A stretch of 64,000 nt of DNA from positions 52,541 to 116,540 of the forward strand of contig NZ_CAJYBT010000008.1 in NCBI RefSeq assembly GCF_913064665.1. Direction: 5' to 3'. Made by a program: the position numbers and the translations under genes. The notes below the pieces were generated by a model. The model was not told the DNA's origin, ran no database searches, and worked only from the letters and a program-made list of their open reading frames with translations. Source of the DNA: an uncultured Thioclava sp. (GTDB lineage: Bacteria > Pseudomonadota > Alphaproteobacteria > Rhodobacterales > Rhodobacteraceae). How positions within the stretch are numbered: position 1 is the first letter of the stretch; each line of letters opens with the position of its first letter. This document shows positions 55,983 to 63,226 of the stretch, piece by piece.

Positions 55983-57194
55983 CTAACCGTCTTGCAAAAG
56001 CTTGAGCGTGTAGCTGCGCGCACCCTTTTTATAGGTTAGCTGCGTCGTGCCGATCGCCGAAACCTGGCCACCATCAAGCTTGTCCCCAACCCCGACCTTG
56101 ATGAAACGGCCATTTTTCAGCCGTACCAAGGCACGTCGGTTTGAGGACGACCCATAGAGCCCGATCAAGTTGATCTGACGCAGGTTGATCACATTCTTTT
56201 CGGTCGCTTGACGTGCAACCGAGGCGGATGTGGGCAGTTTGGGCGCGGGTTTGACCGGTTCGGGTTCGTCGATTTCCTCGGGTTTCGGGGCGGCTGCGAC
56301 CGCTTTTGGGGCAGGCGCGATAGCCGCTTGGCGGGGCGCGGGTTCCGCCGCGATGGCCGCAGCCAATGCGCTTTCAACCGAGCGGGAGAAGTTGCGCGGC
56401 TTGCCCGGCGGTCGGGCCGAGGTAGCCACCGCCAGCGCAGAGGCATCGGCAAACGGGTTGCTAGCGGGCGGCGCGGCGGGGGCTTGGCTCACGGCCTTGG
56501 CGGCGGATTGCACGCTGGCTGGGCGCGCATCGGGGCGCAATCCGGCAAGGCGGGTGTCTTGCGCCGTGGCGGGGGCGGGCGTCAGCGTGGCGCCATCATC
56601 TTGCGCGGCGGGCTGAGCGGGTGTGTTTTGCGCCTTGCTAGAAATCGCTGCCGGGCGCAGCACCGGGCGCGCTGCCGCCAGCGTCGGATCATTTCCGCTT
56701 GGCAATGGGGCCGGGGCTGTCGTGGGCAGGGCTGATGCGGGCGCGGCTGGCGTGATCGGGGGGGCGATCGAGGCGGGGCGATTGGCCGGACGAAAGCCTG
56801 CCAATTCCGGCAACGCGGCCAGCGTGTCTTCTGGGCGCAACGCTGCGGGGGGCTGGGTCGTGCGCCAAGCTTGCGTGACGCTTTCGGGGCGCGTGCCCGG
56901 AACCAGATTTGGCTTGCCGGAAAACAGCGTGAAGCCGCCGGGCATTGGCACGCCCTCTGGCGTCGGGGTGACGTTTGCCGTTGCAGAGGGCGCGGATTCT
57001 GGATTGGGCGCGACATTGCTCCCCACTGCGGGGGCGCTGGGGGGTGCCAAAGGCGTCGCGGTGAAGGGCGGCAGGCTGCTGGGCGCCAGCGGCGCGATTG
57101 CTGCTGTCTGCGTATCGGCTTTGGGCGGGACCGTCTCATTCGTGACTGGTGCCTCAGGCGCGGATTGGGTGTCAGGGGCGACTTGGCTCGTCAC
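55983..57194 (-). CDS. C-terminal part of a split Pro/Ala-rich protein, PilP/GspC-like end
   Basis: A 403-residue reading frame directly downstream of, and in the same frame as, the 612-residue gene at 57216. About 320 residues are Pro/Ala/Thr-rich. The last 65 residues form a compact domain (INLIGLYGSSSNRRALVRLKNG, VGVGDKLDGGQVSAIG) resembling the PilP/GspC periplasmic domain. It lacks any signal peptide or membrane helix of its own. An ordinary GTG is the only start, with no good ribosome site. It is probably the detached periplasmic end of the upstream protein and not an independent gene. Confidence 0.65.
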   Translation of the reverse strand: MTSQVAPDTQSAPEAPVTNETVPPKADTQTAAIAPLAPSSLPPFTATPLAPPSAPAVGSNVAPNPESAPSATANVTPTPEGVPMPGGFTLFSGKPNLVPGTRPESVTQAWRTTQPPAALRPEDTLAALPELAGFRPANRPASIAPPITPAAPASALPTTAPAPLPSGNDPTLAAARPVLRPAAISSKAQNTPAQPAAQDDGATLTPAPATAQDTRLAGLRPDARPASVQSAAKAVSQAPAAPPASNPFADASALAVATSARPPGKPRNFSRSVESALAAAIAAEPAPRQAAIAPAPKAVAAAPKPEEIDEPEPVKPAPKLPTSASVARQATEKNVINLRQINLIGLYGSSSNRRALVRLKNGRFIKVGVGDKLDGGQVSAIGTTQLTYKKGARSYTLKLLQDG

Positions 57195-57215
57195 CGATGG
57201 GGCACTGGGCGCGTT

Positions 57216-59054
57216 TTAGGCGGGCGGTGTCGCAGGCATCGGTGCGGGCACGGCCGAGGCTTCGGGCGCAGCCGCAACCCGCGGCGGTGCGACATCAGGA
57301 GCGGCCCCTTCGGGCGCAGAGGCGATCTGGTCTTGGGGCGCCGGTGTGTTGGTATTGCCCAAGAAACTTGTCCATAGCCCGACGATGGTGAGAAACAGCA
57401 CCAACCCCACGACCAAACTTGCGCCCAGATAGCGCGGCTTGCCACCGATATCGGGCCGCTTTTGCGCCCCGAAAACAGTCTTGTCAGAGACTTCATCTAC
57501 CGGTTTGGCCTGCGCTTTCGCAGCGCTGCTGGCGCCTGCTTTCGCTGCACGCGCCGTCGCGGACAGCGCAGTAGAGCCAATCGCAGCCCCCCCGATAAGC
57601 CCCTTCTTTACGGTCTTTTTGAACGCGTTCGCGCCTGTCTTTTTGAGCGCGGGCGTCTCTGGCACGGGGTCTGGGTCGGGTAGATCAAGCCCCGGGGCCG
57701 TGATCCCGGCCGTACCTGTCAGGATTTTCTTGCGCTCGGGTTGTGGCGGGCTAAGTCGGCCCACGCCACCAAGTTTGCGCGCATGTGCGCCGCCCAATTC
57801 AGGCGCGTCGGGGGCCGGGGCGTCTTTTGCCTTGGCTGCGCGCGTGCTGGAAAACGCACTGACAGCGGCGAGGGCGGCAATCGCCTCGCTGGAAAGGTTT
57901 TTGACTGCGGGCTGGGCTACTTCAGCGGCGATCTTGGTCGCGTCCGTGTCGGAGGCTGTCTCTGGGGTGGGTGCGCCAACCGGATCGGTGGAGGCCTCTG
58001 GTGTCGGCTCTGAGACATCCTGGCTCGGGGGGGCGGGCCTGTCGAGTGCGGCCAAATCCGCCAGATCCTCTTGGCTGATTTCCTCGGGCGGATCACTCAG
58101 ATCGGGCTCGGGGCTATTTTCGGATGCAGCCATGTCCGTCGGCGCGGGCGCCACGGGGGGAGCCTCGGCTGGTGTGTCTTCAACTGGGGCGGGCCGGTCA
58201 AGCCGGGCCTCTGCCAAGGCTGGGAGCACCGGCTCATCGGGCGCTTCAGCCGCCGTCTCATCCTCAAGTTTAACCTCAGCCTTAGCCTCGATCTCAACCA
58301 GCGCCTCTGGTTCCGGCGCAGGAGCGAGTTCTGAGGCAAGCTCGACCTCGGGGGGCGTATCGTCTTGAGGGGGGGCTAGCGTCGCCTCGCTCGGGCCGTC
58401 GTCTTGTGCGGTTTCCAAGGGGGTGGGCGCGATTTCAGGCGTGCTCTGCGGCGTTTGTTCTTGCGCGGGTGCGATGGGCGAGGCCGCCTGCGCAGGCTCT
58501 GGCGCGGCTTGCGCGAAATCGGGCAGCGCCATGGTGTCGCGCTCTACTTGCGCGCCTTCGGGCAGGACGTTTGCCGCCCCCGCGCTTAGCCCGAACCAAG
58601 GCTCACCGGCGAAATCTCCCTCGACCGGGATCGCCACGAAACAAATCGGCGAAAAGCCATGTGATTGCGCGAATGCCTCGGCCTCGACCAATGTTTCGCG
58701 CGCGACGACCGCCACCTGCACCGTCTGGCGCGTGCCCGACCAGTCATAAACCAGATCGGACACCTGATAGGGTGTCATGCCCTGCAGCGCGGTTTCAATC
58801 TGGGCGCGGCGCTGTGTGGGGCTGGGGCCGGGGGCATAGATTGCGGTGTAGAGAATTTGCGAGGCCGGGATCACCAGCTTTGCCAAAATCCCTTTGGGGG
58901 AAAGGCTTTGCGCACGCCGACGCAGCGCCGCCAAGTCGTCTGCCATATTCGCAGCCTGAAGCGAGACGTCACCAAGACGCGCCCAGCCCGTGCGCGTGCG
59001 ATGCGCCAGGCCGATGCCGTCATGCGAAAGGATCAGTGCGAATTCGGGTTTCAT
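57216..59054 (-). CDS. Large Pro/Ala-rich membrane protein, interrupted by an in-frame stop
   Basis: A 612-residue protein. The N-terminal 160 residues resemble an actin-like or GspL-type domain (MKPEFALILSHDGIGLAHRTRTGW, then ARLGDVSLQAANM). A long acidic Pro/Ala/Glu-rich linker occupies residues 185-500, and one membrane helix lies near residue 560 (LGASLVVGLVLFLTIVGLW). The short periplasmic part stops at a TAA at 57216-57218. The same frame then continues for 410 codons. Relatives in this family are often misnamed translation initiation factor 2. The whole looks like one gene of about 1,020 codons broken by one stop. Confidence 0.7.
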   Translation of the reverse strand: MKPEFALILSHDGIGLAHRTRTGWARLGDVSLQAANMADDLAALRRRAQSLSPKGILAKLVIPASQILYTAIYAPGPSPTQRRAQIETALQGMTPYQVSDLVYDWSGTRQTVQVAVVARETLVEAEAFAQSHGFSPICFVAIPVEGDFAGEPWFGLSAGAANVLPEGAQVERDTMALPDFAQAAPEPAQAASPIAPAQEQTPQSTPEIAPTPLETAQDDGPSEATLAPPQDDTPPEVELASELAPAPEPEALVEIEAKAEVKLEDETAAEAPDEPVLPALAEARLDRPAPVEDTPAEAPPVAPAPTDMAASENSPEPDLSDPPEEISQEDLADLAALDRPAPPSQDVSEPTPEASTDPVGAPTPETASDTDATKIAAEVAQPAVKNLSSEAIAALAAVSAFSSTRAAKAKDAPAPDAPELGGAHARKLGGVGRLSPPQPERKKILTGTAGITAPGLDLPDPDPVPETPALKKTGANAFKKTVKKGLIGGAAIGSTALSATARAAKAGASSAAKAQAKPVDEVSDKTVFGAQKRPDIGGKPRYLGASLVVGLVLFLTIVGLWTSFLGNTNTPAPQDQIASAPEGAAPDVAPPRVAAAPEASAVPAPMPATPPA

Positions 59055-59229
59055 GGCAACTCAAACAGATGCGATTTGGCGGCCGAGGCCGTGGTCACAT
59101 CTTCGTAAAGGGTTTTCCACGCCCTGAAAAGCGCTCTGGATGGGGGTGGCGACCTCTTGCCGCTCTTGGGATGGGTTTATTTTTCTTTGGCGGCGATCTG
59201 GCTGTCTTTGCCCGGCGTAGATGCGCCGT

Positions 59230-59259
59230 GCCCCGCGCGCCCATGAACGCGCGCGGGGC
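59230..59259. terminator. GC-rich stem-loop after metY
   Basis: GCCCCGCGCG (59230-59239) pairs perfectly with CGCGCGGGGC (59250-59259) around a 10-base loop, nine bases past the metY stop on the minus strand. There is no T-run, so termination is probable but not assured. Confidence 0.6.
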
Positions 59260-59267
59260 TGCAAGGC

Positions 59268-60551
59268 TTAGGCTGTTGCGGCCGTCAGCGCCTGATCAAG
59301 ATCGGCGATCAGATCGCTGGCATCCTCGATCCCGATCGACAGGCGCACCACATTGGGCGCGGCACCTGCGGCAATTTGCTGTGCTTCGCTAAGCTGGCGA
59401 TGCGTTGTCGAGGCGGAATGGATAATCAGCGAGCGCGTGTCACCGAGGTTGGCGACATTGGAGAACAGCTGGAGGTTGTTCACCAGTTGCACGCAGGCCT
59501 CATAGCCGCCCTTCACCGCCACGGTGAACAGCCCGCCTGCGCCTTTCGGACAAACGGTCTTCACCCGCTTGTGCCAAGGCGAGCTTGGCAGCCCGGCATA
59601 GGTCACAAGTTCAATCCGCGGATCATTTTCCAGCCACTCAGCAACGGCCTTGGCGTTGGCGACGTGTTTCTCCATGCGCAGGCTCAGGGTTTCGATGCCC
59701 ATCAGGGTGTAATGCGCGCCTTGCGGATTCATCGTCATGCCCAAATCGCGCAGCCCGATCGCGATGGAGTGGAAGGTAAAGGCCATCGGCCCCAGCGCCT
59801 CGTGGAATTTCAGCCCGTGATAGGCGGGTTCGGGGGCGCTGAGCGAAGGGAATTTGCCCGAGGCCGACCAGTCGAACTTGCCGCTATCCACGACACACCC
59901 ACCCGTGACCGTGCCGTTGCCGGTCATGTATTTCGTCAGCGAATGCACGACCAACGTCGCTCCCATCTCAATAGGGCGGCACAGGTAAGGCGTGGCCAGC
60001 GTGTTATCCACGATCAGCGGCAGCCCGACCTTATCGGCCAGTTTTGCGATGGCCGGAATATCGGTGATGTAGCCACCGGGGTTTGAGATCGACTCGCAGA
60101 AAATCGCGCGGGTGTTGTCGTCGATGGCGGCTTCCAACGCGCCCAGATCATCGAAATCCACGAAGGTGCAGGACCAGCCAAAGCGTTTGATCGTGTGGGA
60201 GAACTGGGTGATCGAGCCGCCGTAAAGCCGGGTCGAGGCCACGATGTTCAGCCCCGGCCCCATTAGCGGGAACAGCGCCATGATTTGCGCCGCATGGCCA
60301 GAAGAACAGCACACCGCGCCCGCGCCGCCCTCAAGGGCTGCCACCCGCTCGGCCAGTTTCGACACGGTCGGATTGGTCAGGCGCGAATAAATGTAGCCGA
60401 CCTCTTCAAGGTTGAACAAACGCGCGGCGTGATCGGCATCTTTAAAGACATAGCCGGTGGTTTGATAGATTGGTGTCTGCACCGCCCCGGTCGCAGGATC
60501 GGGCGCCGCTCCGGCATGGATTTGCAGCGTGTCGAATTTGTAATCGGACAT
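59268..60551 (-). CDS. metY: O-acetylhomoserine aminocarboxypropyltransferase / sulfhydrylase
   Basis: A 427-residue PLP enzyme of the Cys/Met metabolism family that makes homocysteine from O-acetylhomoserine and sulfide. The PLP lysine is in HSLTKYMTGNG near residue 208. The N-terminal KFDTLQIHAG and GYVFKDADHAARLFNLEE are typical of the MetY group, and the C-terminal RLSIGIEDASDLIADLDQAL is the family end. Two adjacent ATGs exist; the second, at 60551, is better spaced from GGAGA. The gene stands alone. Confidence 0.94.
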   Translation of the reverse strand: MSDYKFDTLQIHAGAAPDPATGAVQTPIYQTTGYVFKDADHAARLFNLEEVGYIYSRLTNPTVSKLAERVAALEGGAGAVCCSSGHAAQIMALFPLMGPGLNIVASTRLYGGSITQFSHTIKRFGWSCTFVDFDDLGALEAAIDDNTRAIFCESISNPGGYITDIPAIAKLADKVGLPLIVDNTLATPYLCRPIEMGATLVVHSLTKYMTGNGTVTGGCVVDSGKFDWSASGKFPSLSAPEPAYHGLKFHEALGPMAFTFHSIAIGLRDLGMTMNPQGAHYTLMGIETLSLRMEKHVANAKAVAEWLENDPRIELVTYAGLPSSPWHKRVKTVCPKGAGGLFTVAVKGGYEACVQLVNNLQLFSNVANLGDTRSLIIHSASTTHRQLSEAQQIAAGAAPNVVRLSIGIEDASDLIADLDQALTAATA

Positions 60552-60632
60552 CATGGTCTCCGTGGTGAATGCGTTGCGCGGACGTTATCGCCACGCTCAA
60601 AGGGCTTCAAACACATTCATTCGCGCGCATAT

Positions 60633-61637
60633 TCAGCGCATCCACATGCCTTCACGCCGGATCCGGTTGCGCAGCATTTTTTCGGTGCGCGGCAGGCCTT
60701 CAGAGGTGAAGATCGCGCGCAGCTTGCGCCCCTTGCCCTGAAAGATCAGCTTTTTCGCCGGTTCGTAAACCTTCAGAACCTTCTTGATCGGGTTGGGGGC
60801 GACCAGCGCCTCGAGCGTGTCGATCACCGCATCGCTTTCGCGCGCATAAAGCAGCGGCAAGGCGCGGTAATGGCATGACACATCGCCATCCAGACCCTCC
60901 AGCTTTGGCCCCGGACGTCCGCCGCCAAAGGAATGTATCACCAGCGGCAGCGCAATCTGATCGAGCCAGGGATCGAACACCTGACTGGCCAGTTCATCGG
61001 GCGGATCGTCGCGGATTTCACGCGCATAGCGCAGGAATCGCGCGCCGAACTCTGCCGGATCGGCCCCAAAGAACCAACCGGCGTTGAAATACATGTAGCG
61101 ACGCCAGTATTCATCGGGCTGGCTCAGATCGAGCGTATCTTCGAAGCCTTTCAGCCCGAACCTGTCATAGAGCGATTTCCAGATCGCCGCGTAGCCGGGG
61201 CCGTAAAGGGGCGGGATGGGCCAAGTGCCTTCGCGCTGCATCGAGGCCGAGGGGTGATCAAAATCGAACCCGACCTGCGCGAGCGGCGCGGTGAACAGGG
61301 TATCCGTGTCGAAAAACACGAAAGGCTCGCTTGCGGGCAGGGCGGCAAGCGCCTCGATCTTGTTGCCATAGGGGTAAGATTGGCCAAACACTTTGCTCTC
61401 GAACGGCACGATCTGTGCGCCTGCGCCTTCGAGGATCGCGCGCACCGGGTCGGAAATTCGCGTCTCGCCTTTCCAAAGCGGGCCGGGTTGGGGCTCGGCA
61501 ATCATCAAGCGGCCTTCGAACTTGGGATTTGCGGCAACAAAGCTTAGAATAAAGGGGATAGCCTCGTATTCCAGCCGACCGTTCTGTGCGATACAGACGA
61601 CGTTGAAGGGTTGTGGTTGCGCGCGTTTCGCGGCCAT
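60633..61637 (-). CDS. Glycosyltransferase-like (GT-A fold) protein
   Basis: A 334-residue protein with a GT-A-like nucleotide-sugar site: FVFFDTDTLFTAPLA near residue 105 contains the DxD-type metal-binding aspartates. YFNAGWFFGADPAEFGARFL near 205 resembles the acceptor side of LPS-type transferases. I recognise the broad family but not the sugar. The protein is soluble with a basic C-terminus. The start is the ATG at 61637; an upstream in-frame extension of 78 codons has no support. It lies upstream of metY on the same strand, without overlap. Confidence 0.75.
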   Translation of the reverse strand: MAAKRAQPQPFNVVCIAQNGRLEYEAIPFILSFVAANPKFEGRLMIAEPQPGPLWKGETRISDPVRAILEGAGAQIVPFESKVFGQSYPYGNKIEALAALPASEPFVFFDTDTLFTAPLAQVGFDFDHPSASMQREGTWPIPPLYGPGYAAIWKSLYDRFGLKGFEDTLDLSQPDEYWRRYMYFNAGWFFGADPAEFGARFLRYAREIRDDPPDELASQVFDPWLDQIALPLVIHSFGGGRPGPKLEGLDGDVSCHYRALPLLYARESDAVIDTLEALVAPNPIKKVLKVYEPAKKLIFQGKGRKLRAIFTSEGLPRTEKMLRNRIRREGMWMR

Positions 61638-61710
61638 AATTGACCTGTCCCCGGTTCTAATTTCACGCAGTATAGCGCGAATGTTTAGGGGCGAAAGTGG
61701 GTGAGGGCGT

Positions 61711-62118
61711 ATGATACGCAAACTATTGACGATACTGGCGTTTTCCTGCGCAACCCCAGTGTGCGCGCAGAATTTTACCACCGCCGGAGAAGTGCGCCCG
61801 ATCCTGGATATGACGCGGGGATCTTGGGTGGCGATCCGCGAGTATGGTGGAAAAGATTTGATATATTTCACGCATCTTTTGGCGTGGCGCTGTGGCTTGA
61901 GCGAAATTCGCTATGGCCTGAACGGGGCCGCCCCCAACATCCTGTTCAAAATGGAGCCCTGCCACGAGGGCACCGCCCAGCCCAATGCGCTTTCGGGCGA
62001 TGACGTGTATCTTTCGCAGCCGAAAGGTTCGGTAAGCGAGGTGGAGGTGCAGCTGATTTATGACGATGGCAGCCGCGAAGAAGCCCGCTTTGCGCGCGAT
62101 GCCATCTTGATGCAGTAA
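61711..62118 (+). CDS. Small secreted protein of unknown function
   Basis: A 135-residue protein with a signal peptide (residues 1-19, ending VCAQ). Two cysteines of the mature part (LAWRCGLSEIRYGLNG and KMEPCHEG) could form a disulfide. I do not recognise the family but believe related secreted proteins occur in Rhodobacteraceae. It is divergent from the glycosyltransferase-like gene by 73 bases. It is the last gene before the composition change. Confidence 0.7.
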   Translation: MIRKLLTILAFSCATPVCAQNFTTAGEVRPILDMTRGSWVAIREYGGKDLIYFTHLLAWRCGLSEIRYGLNGAAPNILFKMEPCHEGTAQPNALSGDDVYLSQPKGSVSEVEVQLIYDDGSREEARFARDAILMQ

Positions 62119-62515
62119 TCACCAATCCTGAGGGGGGAATGGTGGGTGACCCTGGAATCGGGTTTGTGTGATATAAGCCTTATTTTTATGATGAAAGTGT
62201 CCCGCAATTCGTGGCTGCGGGACACCTTGTTGCCTGTTCTCTCGCGGCGCCAGCGCCTCGAGTTCGGCGAAATTGCGAGTCGCCGCATCGTCCGCTTTCG
62301 GCCCAGAGCCGACCCTGCCATTGGCCAAAGTTCAACGATGCATTGCGGCTTCGTGGAAGCAAGCTGTGGCCTGGTGAAACTGGCGCGGTTCAAGTATTCG
62401 CACCGTTGCCATCAATGTCAAAGCTGCTCTATCGACACGCAAGAATTATACTGATCTTACAAATTTATGACCGCCACATCAGATCGGAGTTTCAGCGAAC
62501 GGGTATGGTCTGCAG
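62119..62515. other. 397-base gap holding a strong hairpin and the composition change
   Basis: No gene is supported. GTGTCCCGCA (62197-62206) pairs perfectly with TGCGGGACAC (62216-62225) around a 9-base loop, probably a terminator or a processing hairpin. Sequence between 62230 and 62400 is GC-rich and includes CCGCTTTCGGCCCAGAGCCG, which looks like a decayed palindromic repeat. From about 62440 the DNA becomes visibly richer in A and T. Confidence 0.5.
62197..62225. repeat. Perfect 10-base inverted repeat
   Basis: GTGTCCCGCA and TGCGGGACAC with a 9-base loop, about 80 bases after the secreted-protein stop. Confidence 0.75.
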
Positions 62516-63079
62516 CTATCGAGCACCTTTAAGATCATAGAATCTCGCAAGAAACGCTTCCTTTGCCCTTTCAGGCGTTAGGTTTTGGATCTTGATGGGA
62601 GCAGGCACGATGCCTGCATCTTCGGCCCAATCAGCGCAACCTTCTGCCATAATCTGCAATTGTTCAGCAGCTAAGACACGGAGGTCAGCCTGTTTCACAA
62701 CAATTCGATAATCCGGACGTAAATTGAACCGTACCGTTATGGCATCCTCTATCGCGGCCTCTAGGCGTTTGAATTCGGGAACCAACTGTTTGAGTGGGCG
62801 AGTGATATCGCCCATGAAGGCCTCCGCCGCGTCGTGCATCAAGGCTTCGAAGGCGTAGTCATCGACCTGCTCACTAACGATCAAGCTGTGTTCAGCAACA
62901 GAGTAAAACTCCTTGCATTGCCCCGCATAACGGCAGACTTTCGATAGTCCATTAGCGATATCTAGAATGTCAAAGTCACTCCCATGTGGATCAAGAAAGT
63001 CAAACCACTTGCCGCTCGCCAACATTATCGTTGGTCCCGTTGCGACACGAACCCCGACTACTGACTTGATCATATTCAT
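62516..63079 (-). CDS. HD-domain nucleotide phosphohydrolase (YfbR/DatZ-like)
   Basis: A 187-residue HD-superfamily phosphohydrolase. The metal ligands His64 (VAEHSLIV), His82-Asp83 (LMHDAAEA) and Asp132 (KQADLRVLAAEQ) are present, with Arg50 of CRYAG in the substrate-side position. Length and motifs match the YfbR group and the small phage HD proteins, which include DatZ, a dATP-specific triphosphohydrolase. The preferred start is the ATG at 63079, with GGGGG eight bases upstream. It is divergent from the kinase-PurA-like gene, 147 bases away. Its exact nucleotide is unknown. Confidence 0.85.
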   Translation of the reverse strand: MNMIKSVVGVRVATGPTIMLASGKWFDFLDPHGSDFDILDIANGLSKVCRYAGQCKEFYSVAEHSLIVSEQVDDYAFEALMHDAAEAFMGDITRPLKQLVPEFKRLEAAIEDAITVRFNLRPDYRIVVKQADLRVLAAEQLQIMAEGCADWAEDAGIVPAPIKIQNLTPERAKEAFLARFYDLKGAR

Positions 63080-63187
63080 ATTGTAAGCCCCCAAAATCCC
63101 TCTAAGGTTGCACCACACAGCATAGTGTTGTGTAGCACGTATTTCCTAACGCTGTGTTACATAATTCTGGAGATCGCGCAACATTTA

Positions 63188-63205
63188 GTAGGGGTTTGAC
63201 CCTAC
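63188..63205. repeat. Inverted repeat in the divergent promoter region
   Basis: GTAGGG and CCCTAC are separated by six bases, 22 bases before the start codon of the kinase-PurA-like gene. It could be an operator or a leader hairpin. Confidence 0.45.
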
Positions 63206-63226
63206 GGCACGACATGGAGTACAATT

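Noticed and set aside
57151..57377. Plus-strand frames opposite the split Pro/Ala-rich gene
   Set aside because: They are antisense shadows of a low-complexity, GC-rich coding region.
62058..62393. Minus-strand frame beside the hairpin before the island
   Set aside because: It overlaps the end of the secreted-protein gene and reads through the hairpin; likely a chance frame in repeat-like DNA.
62146..62454. Plus-strand open frame of 102 codons in the gap before the island
   Set aside because: It crosses a strong hairpin and repeat-like sequence, has no ribosome site and no recognisable family.
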